From the NCBI GenBank assembly GCA_024195585.1, contig SWBL01000240.1, positions 1 through 64,000 on the forward strand: a stretch of DNA of 64,000 bases, given 5' to 3'. This stretch comes from Aureobasidium sp. EXF-3400 (taxonomy: Eukaryota; Ascomycota; Dothideomycetes; Dothideales; Saccotheciaceae). Of this stretch, positions 1 through 10,740 are shown one piece after another. The position numbers were made by a program, and so were the translations under genes. How positions within the stretch are numbered: the first letter of the stretch is position 1; every line of letters begins with the position of its first letter. The notes under the pieces were generated by a model. It was not told the DNA's origin. It made no database searches and saw only the letters and a list, made by a program, of their open reading frames with translations.

Positions 1-104
1 TTCGAACCCACGATCTTCTTCTTGTCGTAGAAATGGGTGTATACATAGTTACTTCAAGAAGGATCACCAGGCGCTCTCCCCGTTGAGCCATACCATCCCC
101 CGAT
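1..104 (-). tRNA. tRNA-like element, 3' end cut by the window edge
   Basis: Read on the minus strand, an A-box-like TGGCTCAACGGGG lies near position 89-77 and a partial B box GGTTCGAA is at 8-1, so the 3' end lies outside the window. A hairpin (CTTCTTG with CAAGAAG) lies between them with about 20 nt in the loop, which could be an anticodon arm carrying an intron. I cannot fold a clean cloverleaf: about ten bases between the D arm and the presumed anticodon arm are unaccounted for. No isotype is assigned. It may be an intron-bearing tRNA or a decayed tRNA-derived element. Confidence 0.3.
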
Positions 105-1941
105 GTGTTTCCGACTTTGGAGGGTGATAAAAGATGACTTGATGAGTTGAACCAGGGTGGTACCCTCAGCGACGTGTGTGCATAATCTCGGAAGCTGCAC
201 TTTTGTGCTTGAACCGCGGTTTCCTCCACCAAACATGACGTTGGTGTTGAACGCGTCTTCCGTTGTACGCGTTGACCTTCCCTCTTGCTCTCTTTTCCTC
301 TCTCCATTCCACTCTTCGTGTATGCCTATCTCCACTATGCAGGTTGTACGGGAAGATCAATTCTGTTGATAAGACCTGTTATGGATCGAACCATCCTCTT
401 TGTGGATCTTTTGCTTCGTCAACTCAACTCCTCATCCACAATCCTGCTCATGACCTTTTGGAGATCAGTGGGTTTACCGTCTTGATGCAATCAGCGGCAT
501 ATCTCAACATAGTTGCCTCTCGAACCAGCTTTGTCGTCAGGAATGCCTGTGAAGGTCAAGGATTGTCTGTTGATAATCTTGATGACAACGCCAAAGAGTC
601 AATTCGATGCTGATGGTTTGATGGTGAAAGGTTTGTCACTGGGTTTTGAGGACGTTTCTTGTGTATTTGTCGACTGATATGCTCGACACAATCGTTTATC
701 TCGACGCTGGAGTTGTTCTCCACGCAGCTTTGTTGAGGGATGTGTCTCAGTGATGGGGTTTCTGAAGTCAAACGCGATGAAGCAGAGCCTCAGCAAACTT
801 CTGGCCTGATCCCTCGAAGCCTCTTGACTGGGAGCTTGACTCAGTGGTACGATAGAGCGGCTGTGGACCTGCTCAAGGCATCTGTCTCGGACGAGCCGCA
901 CTCTTACACTGCTGAGCTTACAGGCCATGAGATTCGAGTCGACAACCAGAGGAATCGTCGTCACAGAAGTCGAGCCATCCACACGGTCAGTGTTCGAAGC
1001 GTAATTGCGACGCGATCATTCCGTTCTCTTGACCTCCATGGTCAAAACAGGTCGGCCTCTGAACAAGCTCGACAACAAACGGTATGTTTCTCAATGCTTA
1101 TGTTGGCCGTTTGGACGATGCTTGTGTTGTACAAGCATTTGCTCACGTTACTGGTCTTGGGTAATGCGCATGTCATCGCGATGGATGAGGAAAGAGCTCG
1201 CGAGTGCACGAGCTGACTGGTTCGATTGCGATATTGTCAACGAGAGCAGACCGCAACAACATGTCCATGCCTGCCATTCTTTCGGCATGGACAAGAGCAA
1301 GGTTCACCGACAACTCTCGGATATGCACCAGATCTTCCGCCCGTGTGGGACATCTGTCAAATTTGAGTACCTGCACACTTCTCAACACTCCAACAACATC
1401 TCGCATCACGGCGAGTCCGGAGAACTACAGCACATGAGAAGGTTGAGTACTCCACAGGATCCATCTCGACTACTTGCTCATAACTTTGTTCCTTCCATAA
1501 GGTTTACCATCATTACTGATCCACCTCCTTGCAGATCAGTTCTCTTGCAAGAACCAAAAGCAGGGTCTGGATAAGAGTCTAACCATTTTCCAAGCGATAC
1601 AGTTCTCAGCATATCTAGAGCTATGCGGCCCTCATATCTTGCTTCGAACTTTCGAAGATTGATCAGACAGGACATTATATTCGGGTCTCGTCAGTCTCTG
1701 GATCTCTTGTGAGGAAGCCCCTACGGACTCATCACTCCCACTCTTGGAACATTACTCTTGCCTCACCCATCGCCTTTAACATATCATCCTCTCGACACAT
1801 CATCCTTCATCTGGAATACAACTTTTACTCTCGGAATAACGTTCTTGCTTAGCATAAGTTCCTCATTCGGCAAATCGCCCTCACTCGACACGTTACCATC
1901 GTTCGACAGTCTGTCTCCAGGTCGCTTCTGCTTCAGACGTC
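105..1941. other. 1.8 kb with no supported gene
   Basis: Open frames of up to about 190 codons exist on both strands, but none shows a recognisable domain, signal peptide or convincing start, and they overlap each other in conflicting frames. The last 200 bases (about 1750-1940) are pyrimidine-rich and look like the promoter and 5' leader of the gene starting at 1942. The rest could be a decayed gene or non-coding sequence. Confidence 0.5.
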
Positions 1942-3951
1942 ATGCGTGTCTACGTAGTCGCTATTCAGAGCATCATTCTTGGTCTCCAATGGTCGCCAGA
2001 AGTGTCCGCCGAGAAGAATGATGACAGTCCACTTTGTACGAGGACGCGGGAAGGGTTGACACGCGAGCAAGCCGATAAGTTCGTCGGTCCATGGGCTGAG
2101 CGCCAATACAACGAATACATTGAATGGAACACAACCCAGACCGGACCTGGCGATGAATTTTGGCATTGGCTCTACAAAAGATGGGCGCCGGACACAGCAG
2201 ACTCAATCCTCGACTGCAAACTGTCTAAATTGTGCTCGCCTGTTACGTGCCATCTGATTGATGACAAGCACGATCTCCAGGATCAGTGGAGTGCTTACTG
2301 GACCTTAGAAACCGTCGCCAAGTTCCACAACATGGCATATGAGATCAGAGAAGCCAACCAGCAAGCATGGTCCAGCGCACAAAGCAACGTAGGAACTCTG
2401 ATGGCGAGGTTCTCTGATGGCAGCAACATTGAGGCGCACAAGTTGCAGCACGATAAACATTGGAAACTTGCTAGCCATGTGATTAACGGAGTGGCCATGC
2501 TGATTTCTACTCTCGGTATCTTTGTGGCTGCTGCTTTAGCATTAGCCGCCAAAACAACCGTAATCATCGCAGGGACGATTGTGAAGGTCGACGCGATCAG
2601 GATCATCGCGGCTAGTGCAGGCCTTTTCAACAGTGGAGCTACAGTAGCGCTGAATTTCGGGACAGACGTGATGGGGGCTAAGGATTACGTTTCTAAGGTA
2701 ACCAACACGCTGGCAGACTCTCAAAAGCAAAACCACGACCGAATAGTGGACAGATTCGACGCATATGTGAATGGGTTGTTCGACGGTCATGACCCGAATC
2801 TCACTCGCCTTATCCAACAAGGCGGGTATATAAACACAACTCGTGTGTTAACACCTGAACACAACAAGCAACTTAACCAAAGATGGACTGCATCATACGT
2901 TTCTAGCATCTGGAATTTGGAAGGGACATACATCGTTATGGCCAACACTAGGAATTGCGATAGCGACTCACGAGGATTCAAAGGTTTACGTGTCTGTTTG
3001 GAAGAGGCTCCTCAATATGTGTTCTACACCTTTTCGAAATCGATAGTTCGAGAGGGAACGAATCACAAGGCTCTCATCCGAGGACCCATCGGCCATGCCA
3101 ACCTCGAGTCAGCCACTGGCTTTACGTTGACAGATGTCGTGCGAGCTTCTTTTGTGTATTCTCAACATCATGGTTACAGTGCCAATTCTGGAGCCCCCGA
3201 GGGATCGGAGAATTTGATGGACGGCTTCTTCGGTCCAACAACAGCCGAAGCAGGCGGTAAAGCCCACGGCTTGTTCAATCTCCCCATCCTGTACTCTCCC
3301 GGAGGCCAAGCTATTTCTTCCATCAATACCAGAGCGAATCGGAATTATCCTTGCATGGCTGCAAGACTTCCATGGTCAAAGGACGATAGCCACAAGCCGC
3401 AGTCATTACAAGGTAGAGCTGTGGAATGGACCGATAATGATCCAGCAACAATGCTCAAATTCCTGAAAGCCACTGGGTTCTATAGGTCCGGTGATTGGTG
3501 GGGCTATTGTCATGGTAGCAGACATCACCACGGGAACCACTGCAGAGGCGACAAGAGCATTGACTGGACGAGCAAGTTTGGAACAGATCGGTACAAAAAG
3601 ATACGACATCCTTTCAAGAATTGCAAAGCTCGCAAAGGACATGGCAATAGCTTCATGGGATGTGAGCGCCCGAACAACAACGGCTATGACAAGAACAAGC
3701 CTGGTGACTGCGGTGGTAAGCAGCTGGCTGAGGAATTTGTCGCAAGCGATACTCAGTGGTTGAACGCGACTGCACTCGAGGCGGGCGACATGGAGGAAGA
3801 TGAGGGGGAGCTATCAGATTGGACTGACGGAGAGGACGATGGTGACGACCACGGTGATGAAGCAGACACGAACGAAGACGACGATTCCACACTGCGTGGT
3901 TCGAACAACAACAACAACAAGACTGGCATCACCTCCAGATTCCACGCCTGA
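1942..3951 (+). CDS. Putative secreted or membrane protein of unknown function (DUF7872-like)
   Basis: An intronless gene of 669 codons. Residues 1-23 form a hydrophobic N-terminus ending in VSA, consistent with a signal peptide. A Cys-bearing segment follows (Cys92, Cys98, Cys103), then a long hydrophobic stretch (about 180-202 and 205-240) that could be one or two membrane helices or a buried hairpin. Several N-glycosylation sequons are visible. The middle part is Gly/Asn-rich with scattered cysteines, and the tail from about residue 615 is strongly acidic and ends in an Asn run. The layout resembles fungal DUF7872 proteins, an uncharacterised group, but the family name is from memory and not verified. 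No enzyme motif is visible. The start is the first ATG after a CT-rich leader and places the signal sequence correctly. Confidence 0.75.
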   Translation: MRVYVVAIQSIILGLQWSPEVSAEKNDDSPLCTRTREGLTREQADKFVGPWAERQYNEYIEWNTTQTGPGDEFWHWLYKRWAPDTADSILDCKLSKLCSPVTCHLIDDKHDLQDQWSAYWTLETVAKFHNMAYEIREANQQAWSSAQSNVGTLMARFSDGSNIEAHKLQHDKHWKLASHVINGVAMLISTLGIFVAAALALAAKTTVIIAGTIVKVDAIRIIAASAGLFNSGATVALNFGTDVMGAKDYVSKVTNTLADSQKQNHDRIVDRFDAYVNGLFDGHDPNLTRLIQQGGYINTTRVLTPEHNKQLNQRWTASYVSSIWNLEGTYIVMANTRNCDSDSRGFKGLRVCLEEAPQYVFYTFSKSIVREGTNHKALIRGPIGHANLESATGFTLTDVVRASFVYSQHHGYSANSGAPEGSENLMDGFFGPTTAEAGGKAHGLFNLPILYSPGGQAISSINTRANRNYPCMAARLPWSKDDSHKPQSLQGRAVEWTDNDPATMLKFLKATGFYRSGDWWGYCHGSRHHHGNHCRGDKSIDWTSKFGTDRYKKIRHPFKNCKARKGHGNSFMGCERPNNNGYDKNKPGDCGGKQLAEEFVASDTQWLNATALEAGDMEEDEGELSDWTDGEDDGDDHGDEADTNEDDDSTLRGSNNNNNKTGITSRFHA

Positions 3952-4159
3952 GTGGTTCTTTCTTTGGTCTTCTTTTTGCTGGATGTTCCATTTCCTTTAT
4001 TTGTTCCTCGAGCCATGCAAAGTCGGGATTTTGTGTCAGGACTGAGCTTGGCCATTGAGATAGGGCAGTTGCATGGAAGTGCTTGCGCTCTCAGTGGACA
4101 AAGGTCATGCAGTTCCTGGTGATGGCTGGTGTTATGACGGTTGTGGTTAATGTTCAATT

Positions 4160-4262
4160 AGTGTTTTCACGAGTACCTTGAGTGTATTTCAGTTTTTCTC
4201 TGTTGCTTCTTCTAGACGAATACGACAGGCAGTACGTGAACATAAGGCGGAGGTGGTATATC
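4160..4262 (-). pseudogene. Decayed fragment of an FAD oxidoreductase gene
   Basis: About 100 bases align, at roughly 70% identity by eye, with part of the exon of the intact oxidoreductase at about 5191-5290, in the same orientation. On the minus strand the fragment reads VLPVVFV, stop, KKQQRKTEIHSRYS, stop. The intact gene reads ILPIVFSQDKQQRQAETHSRYL at the same place. Several of the differences are C-to-T or G-to-A changes. Two in-frame stops and the lack of flanking exons show that it is not functional. It is best explained as a remnant of a local duplication. Confidence 0.7.
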
Positions 4263-4575
4263 CAAGTAAGCTTTGTTATCGTGTGCTGATAGAGTGACCG
4301 GACATGGCGGAAACCCTTTCCACAAGTGTGGTCTTTGTACGTGCTTCTGACCCCTCGGACGTACGAGTATCTCTGGCTTGGTGTACCAGTTTAAGGACTG
4401 CTTGACGACAGTATTGACAACATCACACACGATGAATATATTCCATCATCTTCTCCCTTATTGTTTCCATCATCTCCAATCCACCGCAAAAGTATCCTCA
4501 GACGGTGATGTGATTGAAGGGGAAGGGGTGTCAGCATCACTCACTATATATTCACCTTAGACTTCTATTATCACT

Positions 4576-4662
4576 GTAATCGGCTGAGTGGTGTAACGGC
4601 TTACACTCACGTCTATTACGAATTTGGTAATAAAACCACCATTCGAATCCCGCCGTGTACTG
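4576..4662 (+). tRNA. tRNA-like element, probably a pseudo-tRNA
   Basis: An A-box-like TGGTGTAACGG and a B-box-like ATTCGAATCC are spaced as in a tRNA gene. Two hairpins are visible: GTGTAA/TTACAC (D-arm position), and TATTAC/GTAATA with a 7-nt loop GAATTTG (anticodon-arm position). The loop lacks the expected T33, and neither the acceptor nor the T stem pairs. I read it as a degenerate tRNA or tRNA-derived repeat rather than a working gene. Confidence 0.3.
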
Positions 4663-4867
4663 TCTTGAATCTGCTGAATAGCAGCCTAATGTCCGTCATT
4701 GTGTGACTTTGATCAAGGGATTTTGAAAGGAAGGTTTTCCCAGCTGTGCTCTGGTTTTTTGCTGTTTTGTATGAGGGAGACGGGATGTTGGGCGTGTTGC
4801 AGGAGTGAACCCGTTTGTTTCTTTGAGCTCTTGCGGACTCCTTTTTTTTTTCCACCTCGCGATGGAA

Positions 4868-6502
4868 TTATAGCTGATCAGCAAGATCAAGCACATCTAT
4901 ACGATCGTAACGTTTTCTGTCGAGCAGTAACTCCTTAGGAAACCACTCTCCCAATCTCCCTCCAGGAAAACCAGGTGATGCAGGAATATCCTCGTGTTCA
5001 GAACCCATGATCATGAGACCAAGTGCAGTACCGCAGAGCCAGGCAAATACCATTCCTTCCCCGTTGTAGCCTGCTGCAATCCATTCTGATGTATTCCCTT
5101 GCACATCTCCAGAGTTTTTGGGGCGGATACGAGAGTCCAGCTTTCCAACAAAAGGAAGCGAATCTGCCGTTAATGAGATGATACCAGACCAGTGTTGTTG
5201 CAAGTACCTCGAGTGTGTTTCAGCTTGTCTCTGTTGCTTGTCCTGAGAGAAAACGATAGGCAGTATACCAGCCAGATGCGACGAGGTGAACACATCAATA
5301 CGACTGTCATCCCAAACACCAATCTGATCCAAGCCGTTGTTCTTCGAGCGAAATGTTCCTCCACCGAGCATAATGTCACCTTCACCATTGGATCCTGGCC
5401 TTTGTGTAATGTAATCAAAGTCATCTGGACCATATATTATCGACCATGAGCGATCGCCATGAAACCCTGTATGTTTGTGATTTCCAGGACTCTGTGCAGA
5501 CATATGTGCTCTCATGCCTGTTGCTTTCTTGTTGAGATTTGGCAGTAAGTGTCCCATCCAGGCATTGGTGGCATGTACAATGTGGCTGCAACGGATGATA
5601 CCTCGATTAGTATAGACGTTGTAGGCATTTTTGGCAGTTCCCTCTTTGTCGATGGAGATGGCAGGGGTGTTGGTTTCGATGGTGATTTGGTTGGGATACT
5701 CGTGTAGGAGGTCGTTCCAGATGGACGTTACAAAGCGATATGGCCATAAAGCTCCCGCTTGATAGGATATTGCGCCGATGACTTGGTCGCTGACTGCAAG
5801 TTCCTGTCTATATCAGTGGAGTTTAGATGTGAGGTGCAGATACGAGTGAGCGGTTACTTCTTGAGCCTGAGCTGCCTGATAGATCCTAGCCTCATGTTCC
5901 GGAATTAGCGTCCTCAGTCTAGTCATTGTATGACAGGCTTTGTCAAATGTCTTTTGATCGAGAAACAAATCAACAGTCTCGACCTTGCGGCACTCTGCTT
6001 TGATATAGCCCTTGCTCTCGCAAAGGTCTGTCAGATGCTTTAGATGGCTCAACTGAAACCTGGTAAGTGCAATGGCTCTTTCTGTTCCAAACTTTGCTTC
6101 CAACCGATCAAAGGTCTCATGAGGCGAAGCCTTGATATGACCTCCATTACGTCCAGTAGCTCCACTGCAGATATCTCTGGCTTCGAGGACGGTAATCGTA
6201 ATATTCTGGCCTTTCCGTTCGCTTTCTTGAAGTAGACTGCGTGCTACAGCGGCAGCCGTTATGCCACTTCCCACAATGATAACATCCGTCGCCTCTGGAA
6301 GCTTCTCCGATTGAATATCGCCGAGGTCCGGAAAAGGGGGATTTTCGAGCCAGTAGGAATTGGTAGGGTCACGACATGGTAAAGACGGGCCTTGATGAAC
6401 GCGAGCGACAAGTTCTTCGAAAGTGCCGTTGAGGTCGAGTAGTGCCTTGACAGCTGTGCGCAGCGTCTTCCAAGATCTCTGGAAGAAGTTGAATAATTCC
6501 AT
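4868..6502 (-). CDS. FAD-dependent oxidoreductase, D-amino-acid oxidase (DAO) fold
   Basis: Exons 6502-5858 and 5803-4868, joined by a 54-nt GT-AG intron in phase 0, give 526 residues. The N-terminal third holds the FAD-binding motif VIIVGSGITAAAVA, followed by LEARDICSGATGRNGGH, the second nucleotide-contact motif typical of the glycine/D-amino-acid oxidase family (PF01266). A C-terminal segment AAGYNGEGMVFAW matches the family's second FAD contact. Proteins of this family oxidise amines or amino acids and feed electrons to FAD. The exact substrate cannot be told. I chose the ATG at 6502 because relatives begin just upstream of the Tyr-Trp-Leu segment; an ATG at 6598 is in frame but would add an atypical extension. 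A decayed copy of part of this gene lies 600 bp beyond its 3' end. Confidence 0.88.
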
Positions 6503-6909
6503 CATCAGTTGATAGAACGCATGATGATGGTAGATGTAGAAGAGTGGGATCTGACTTGAGGTGATAACACGAATACGAGTCTTGGCAGTCGCGTTCAATA
6601 CGCCGTCAATCTCTGTAAGGCTATCGAAGACAATTTCGTGGTCGCTCTTTCCTGCTAAGCTGTGTCACGTTCCTAAATCACGGAATGGAAAAGAGGGGGC
6701 TCAGATAAGGCAGGATTGAATGAATATCGTGGATCTTTCGATCTGAAGTATTCATAAAAGATCATCTAAGAGTCCGAGAAGAATGGGAGACTTGAGAAAT
6801 AGACAACGTGAATATTGTGTATCATGAGTGAGTCTATTGTATATTTACAGAGGTAAAATGACTATGCTTTTATATCGACATCAGAGATATGGATGTTTCA
6901 TCACACCTC

Positions 6910-8994
6910 TTACAGAGCCTTGACGCTGTTAAGAACAGGGTACTTAGGCTGAAGAGGATCGTAAACAGACTGGCAACGAACATTATATGTGGCAGTGTTG
7001 CCAATCTCAATAGAGAGTTCATCACCAGGAACACCGAGCTTAGCGAGAGTACCAGACTTGGGCTTGACTTGAGCCCAGCCAGGTCCAGCAGCAGGGTTCT
7101 TGATCCACTTGACGAACCAATTGTTCATGGAGTCAGCAAGAGCTTGTTGAGCAGTAGTGACATTGGTCAGAGCTGAGAAACACTCGTTTCCACCAAGGAA
7201 GAAGGGAATCTCAGTACCGTGGGTGGGAGCACCAACAATGCAGCCAACAACATTGCAGTACTCGCCGAAGAAACGGTAGGCCCAGGTGTTCTGCTTGCTG
7301 CTACGGAGATCGATGAGGTAGTCGACAGGGCAGAAGAAACGAGCATCTCCATACTGGGCACCGCTCATAGCAGAGACGGAAGCGTAGTTGGAAACATCGT
7401 AAGCGGCAATCAACTTGGCGTCAGGAATGTGAGCGACATCAGCATCGAAGGTGTTGATCCAAGAGCTGAAGTTGGTGTTCTCGCCTCCGTAGACAAGACC
7501 GAAAATGACGCCCTCGCCGTCGGAGTTACCAGTCAACAAAGGAACGTGAGAAGCGTACTTGCCAGCAGCAAAGCGACCGGCGTAGTCGGAGAAGCGAGTG
7601 ACCTCGTCAATGATAGGGGAGAACCATGTGTTATATGTTTGGTTGAAGCCTGCAGTCTCAATGTCGTAAATGCTCTTGGTGCGAAGGCAGTCGAGCTGAC
7701 CAACACCAGTGCCGCAACCGACATCAGCGGCGACGATGTCAAGGCCCTGGTTGAGGGGAGTGATGGCAGGGCCAGACTCGGCGTTAGCACTCATCTCGAC
7801 GGCACCGACAAGCCATGACTTGGGGTTGTTCCAAAGGTAGTGGTCAACCTGAACGGCGCCTGAAGAGTGTCCACCGAACACAACTACAAAACAGATCAGT
7901 CGATGTCAATTCGAAGCTCAAAAAAGAACGTACTGTGATCAGGGTTACCGCCGAAGGCAGCAATGTTCTGGTGGATCCATTCCAGAGCTTGTTGGACATC
8001 GAGGATACCAAAGTTCTGCGAACCGTCCTTGCCCAGCTCGGCAGAGTTGGGGTAGGCAAAGATGCTCTCTCTAGTGTTGAAGCTGACGAAGATGACATCC
8101 TTACGGGCGAAGTTCGTTCCTTGGAACTGCACATTGCTGCTAGAACCGGTGACCATAGCACCGCCGTACATGTATACGAAGATCTACTCGAGTTAGCTAA
8201 AAGTTGCTTCGGTAGTAGTAGGGCTGTCCCGTGTGCTAGAGCATGTAACGTGCGTAACCATAAAAATGCATGACAGCCTTTTTAAGGACAGGCCATACCC
8301 ACTGAGAAGCGACAGATCATCGGATCCCAATGGCTGAATCGTTGATCTGCAGACTTTCATGCCTTCTTCTGGTCTACAGTCACACACTTCGCATAAGGGA
8401 GTGATGAAGATTGTACTTACGGGAAGGTTCTTGCCAGCAGCATTGGCAGGAGCCCATACATTGAGGTTCAAGCAGTCCTCATCTTGACGGCTGTAAGGAG
8501 TGTTGCTAATAGCCTGAGGACAAGTAGGTCCATAGGCAGTAGCGTTCAGAACCTGATTAGGCTTCAGCGGGCCCTTGGGAATTGGTGCCTTCCATCTATA
8601 AGCCACGAGTCAGTCGTCGTTGTTTACTCAAGCATTGAGGGCAAGCGAGCCGTTGCGGCCGTTATGCCATGTGTCCAACATACCTGTTCTGTCCACCGGT
8701 CGTTTCGGCAAAGGGAATGCCCAAGAAAACAGAGTTTCCACTGGCATCTGCAAATCCCTTGACGGAACCTCCGTTGAGGTTGACGGTGTGAGGACCTGCA
8801 GCGGCCTTTGCAGGCGGCGCTGGTGGTGGTGCAGGGGGAGGGGGAGTGCCACGAGTGTGAGGGCCAGGGCCTTGTGGAGGAGCAGGTGGGCCTGGTGCAG
8901 GTGGACCGGGAGCTGGGGGAGCATCCCTGCCCATGGCAAGAGCTGTCACGCAGGGTGCAGCCAGTGCGGCGCCCAATACATAGCTGAGTCTCAT
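6910..8994 (-). CDS. Secreted type-B carboxylesterase/lipase with a proline-rich collar
   Basis: Four exons (8994-8684, 8595-8421, 8183-7934, 7883-6910) give 569 residues. Residues 1-20 are a signal peptide ending in TALA. Residues about 24-65 form a collar of Pro, Gly and Ala, with PAPGPP repeats, before the alpha/beta-hydrolase domain (PF00135). Visible family marks are GIPFAE, QDEDCLNLNVW, the nucleophile elbow GHSSG (Ser252; most relatives have GESAG) and a probable catalytic His467 in THGTEIP. Glu369 in TGNSDGEG is a plausible acid. Such enzymes hydrolyse carboxylic esters outside the cell. The 237-nt second intron is long for this window. The collar is unusual for the family and may act as a spacer or wall-contacting segment, which is inference. 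Confidence 0.9.
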
Positions 8995-10740
8995 CCTTGT
9001 TTGATGTGGATAGGGTTGAAAGAGAAAGCGAGAGAGTTCAAACAAGACGCTGAGTACCTGGACAAAAGGATCAAGATCTGCTTTTAATCCTCCACGCGAG
9101 ATGATCTGGTGCCCTGCAGATCATTTTCATGCTAATGAAACCATGTGGTGCATGTGCAGGTTGAGACAGGAGAAGAGGGTCCATGCCAATGATTCACATC
9201 CACTTTATTAGAGTGCGGATAGTGCTCGGCGGCAGCCTTTCGTTCCGAAGTGAGCTCTCTTTCGCGACGACACCAGAAATCCCATATCAAGGTGCCCAGT
9301 CGTTCTGCAAATGAATTCGCGTTTCCGAGAAGCCCTCGAGAAACCACTCAAGAGAACGTCCCTCGACTGGTATTGTTCTCATTGATGAGATGTCATGCAT
9401 CTGATAGCCTGCTCTAGGAAGCCAGACTTTGGCACAGATGGAGCCTCACAAGTCTCGCCCCGCCGGCAGATTGATACGGCCTGCACGTGAACCTGGCAAG
9501 GTGGACACCAGCCACACCAGCCCGAGTTCCAAGTGTGGGGCCTTGATTTTTGGTTTCAACGTCCACTGCACTGCCGCGAATTTCCCGAACCCTGTCGTGA
9601 GAGTGTCGTCCCCTGCGAGTCATGGAACAAGCAACCGCGCCCTCCGGCCGCCTTGTTGCGCTATACCGTTGGAGCTTGTACGCGATGTGGCGTCCTTCCG
9701 CAGGACAAGCAAACATAACGTCTCACCAACGTAAGTAGAAAGGACTCGGACTGGTGCGAACGACCTCGGCATTTGTCCTCAGCGAAATGCCCCCGAGTAG
9801 TTCTGCAGGCGTCGATTAGTTTGGTAGAAAAGATGAACGAGAAACCCAGCGGATTTCTTGATAGCGAGATGACCTCTGACTCTTGTTAAAGGTTTCGCGT
9901 ATTCGGCTTCAAACGGCCGGGACAGAGTCAGAGGCCGACCCCTATGAGCCCTTTGGTTACATCCGCAAGATGAAACTCCGTGTTCCTAACTCAATTTACA
10001 AGCATAAACTTTGGCTGAAGGATTAGGGATTTAGCAGGCGCTCATTGGTTGGTACGGATTAAAGAAGGTTGACAGGGCTTTGAACGACCATGGACCATGG
10101 TGGTGTTCATGGAGGCGGCGATGAAAGCAACCGAAAAGAAAAAGCATGTGGGATCGTACATGCTGCATTCGTCTGTGCTGTGTCGATCTTGATCCCCAGT
10201 CAAGCAGCAAGAACCACTCTGTGGAAATTCGCAATTGCCCTGTTGCTGTTCGATCTGCCCAGTTCTTCAGGGAGTGTGAACCATTGTGACATGATTCAGT
10301 GGCAACGATAGAGCGACCTCCGACCTGGATGGTCTACTCGTCTCACTAAACTGCCGTGAGCGAAACGACAGAGCGATGATCTTTCTGTACTCGAAAGAGG
10401 TTGCCGCGCGGGACTCTTCTGGAAGATAATTGCGGAGTCCCTTTTCTCGGTTTATTTACGTCCGGAAGTCTTATTGATCCATCGTGTTCAGCCTTCGCGA
10501 GATAGTTGTCCACTAGCTTGTAGATCGTTAGCCCTGCTGCAAGCCATCATGCAACCGTCATGTGAGAGAAAGACATAAGAACTGCATGGTTCCAGTTTGC
10601 TGGAAATCATTGCTCGCCTTGCTGCTCGGTATTATCTATTTTTTTCTGCTCCCTGTCGCGTGGTGGACCCATCCGCAAAGGATTTGTTTGAGCCTTGAAG
10701 ATCTTCCATGTAAAAATTGATTACTTTCGCCATCGTAGCT
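8995..10740. other. 1.7 kb intergenic region without a supported gene
   Basis: This is the shared upstream region of the carboxylesterase (leftward) and the rhodopsin-domain gene (rightward). Short open frames at 9414-9734 on both strands overlap each other and carry no recognisable feature. A perfect 7-bp inverted repeat GGGACTC...GAGTCCC lies at 10410-10441. Confidence 0.5.
10410..10441. promoter_or_regulatory. Inverted repeat upstream of the rhodopsin-domain gene
   Basis: Perfect 7-bp arms GGGACTC and GAGTCCC, separated by 18 bases, about 300 bp before the ATG at 10741. The spacing and symmetry would suit a dimeric regulator, but chance is not excluded and no known site matches exactly. 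Confidence 0.2.

Noticed and set aside
740..1574. Overlapping plus-strand frames of 158 and 189 codons in the left gene-poor region
   Set aside because: They conflict with each other, have no domain or leader, and composition is not convincingly coding.
7219..7818. A 199-codon frame antisense to the carboxylesterase
   Set aside because: Shadow of the coding strand; the sense frame has a full set of family motifs.
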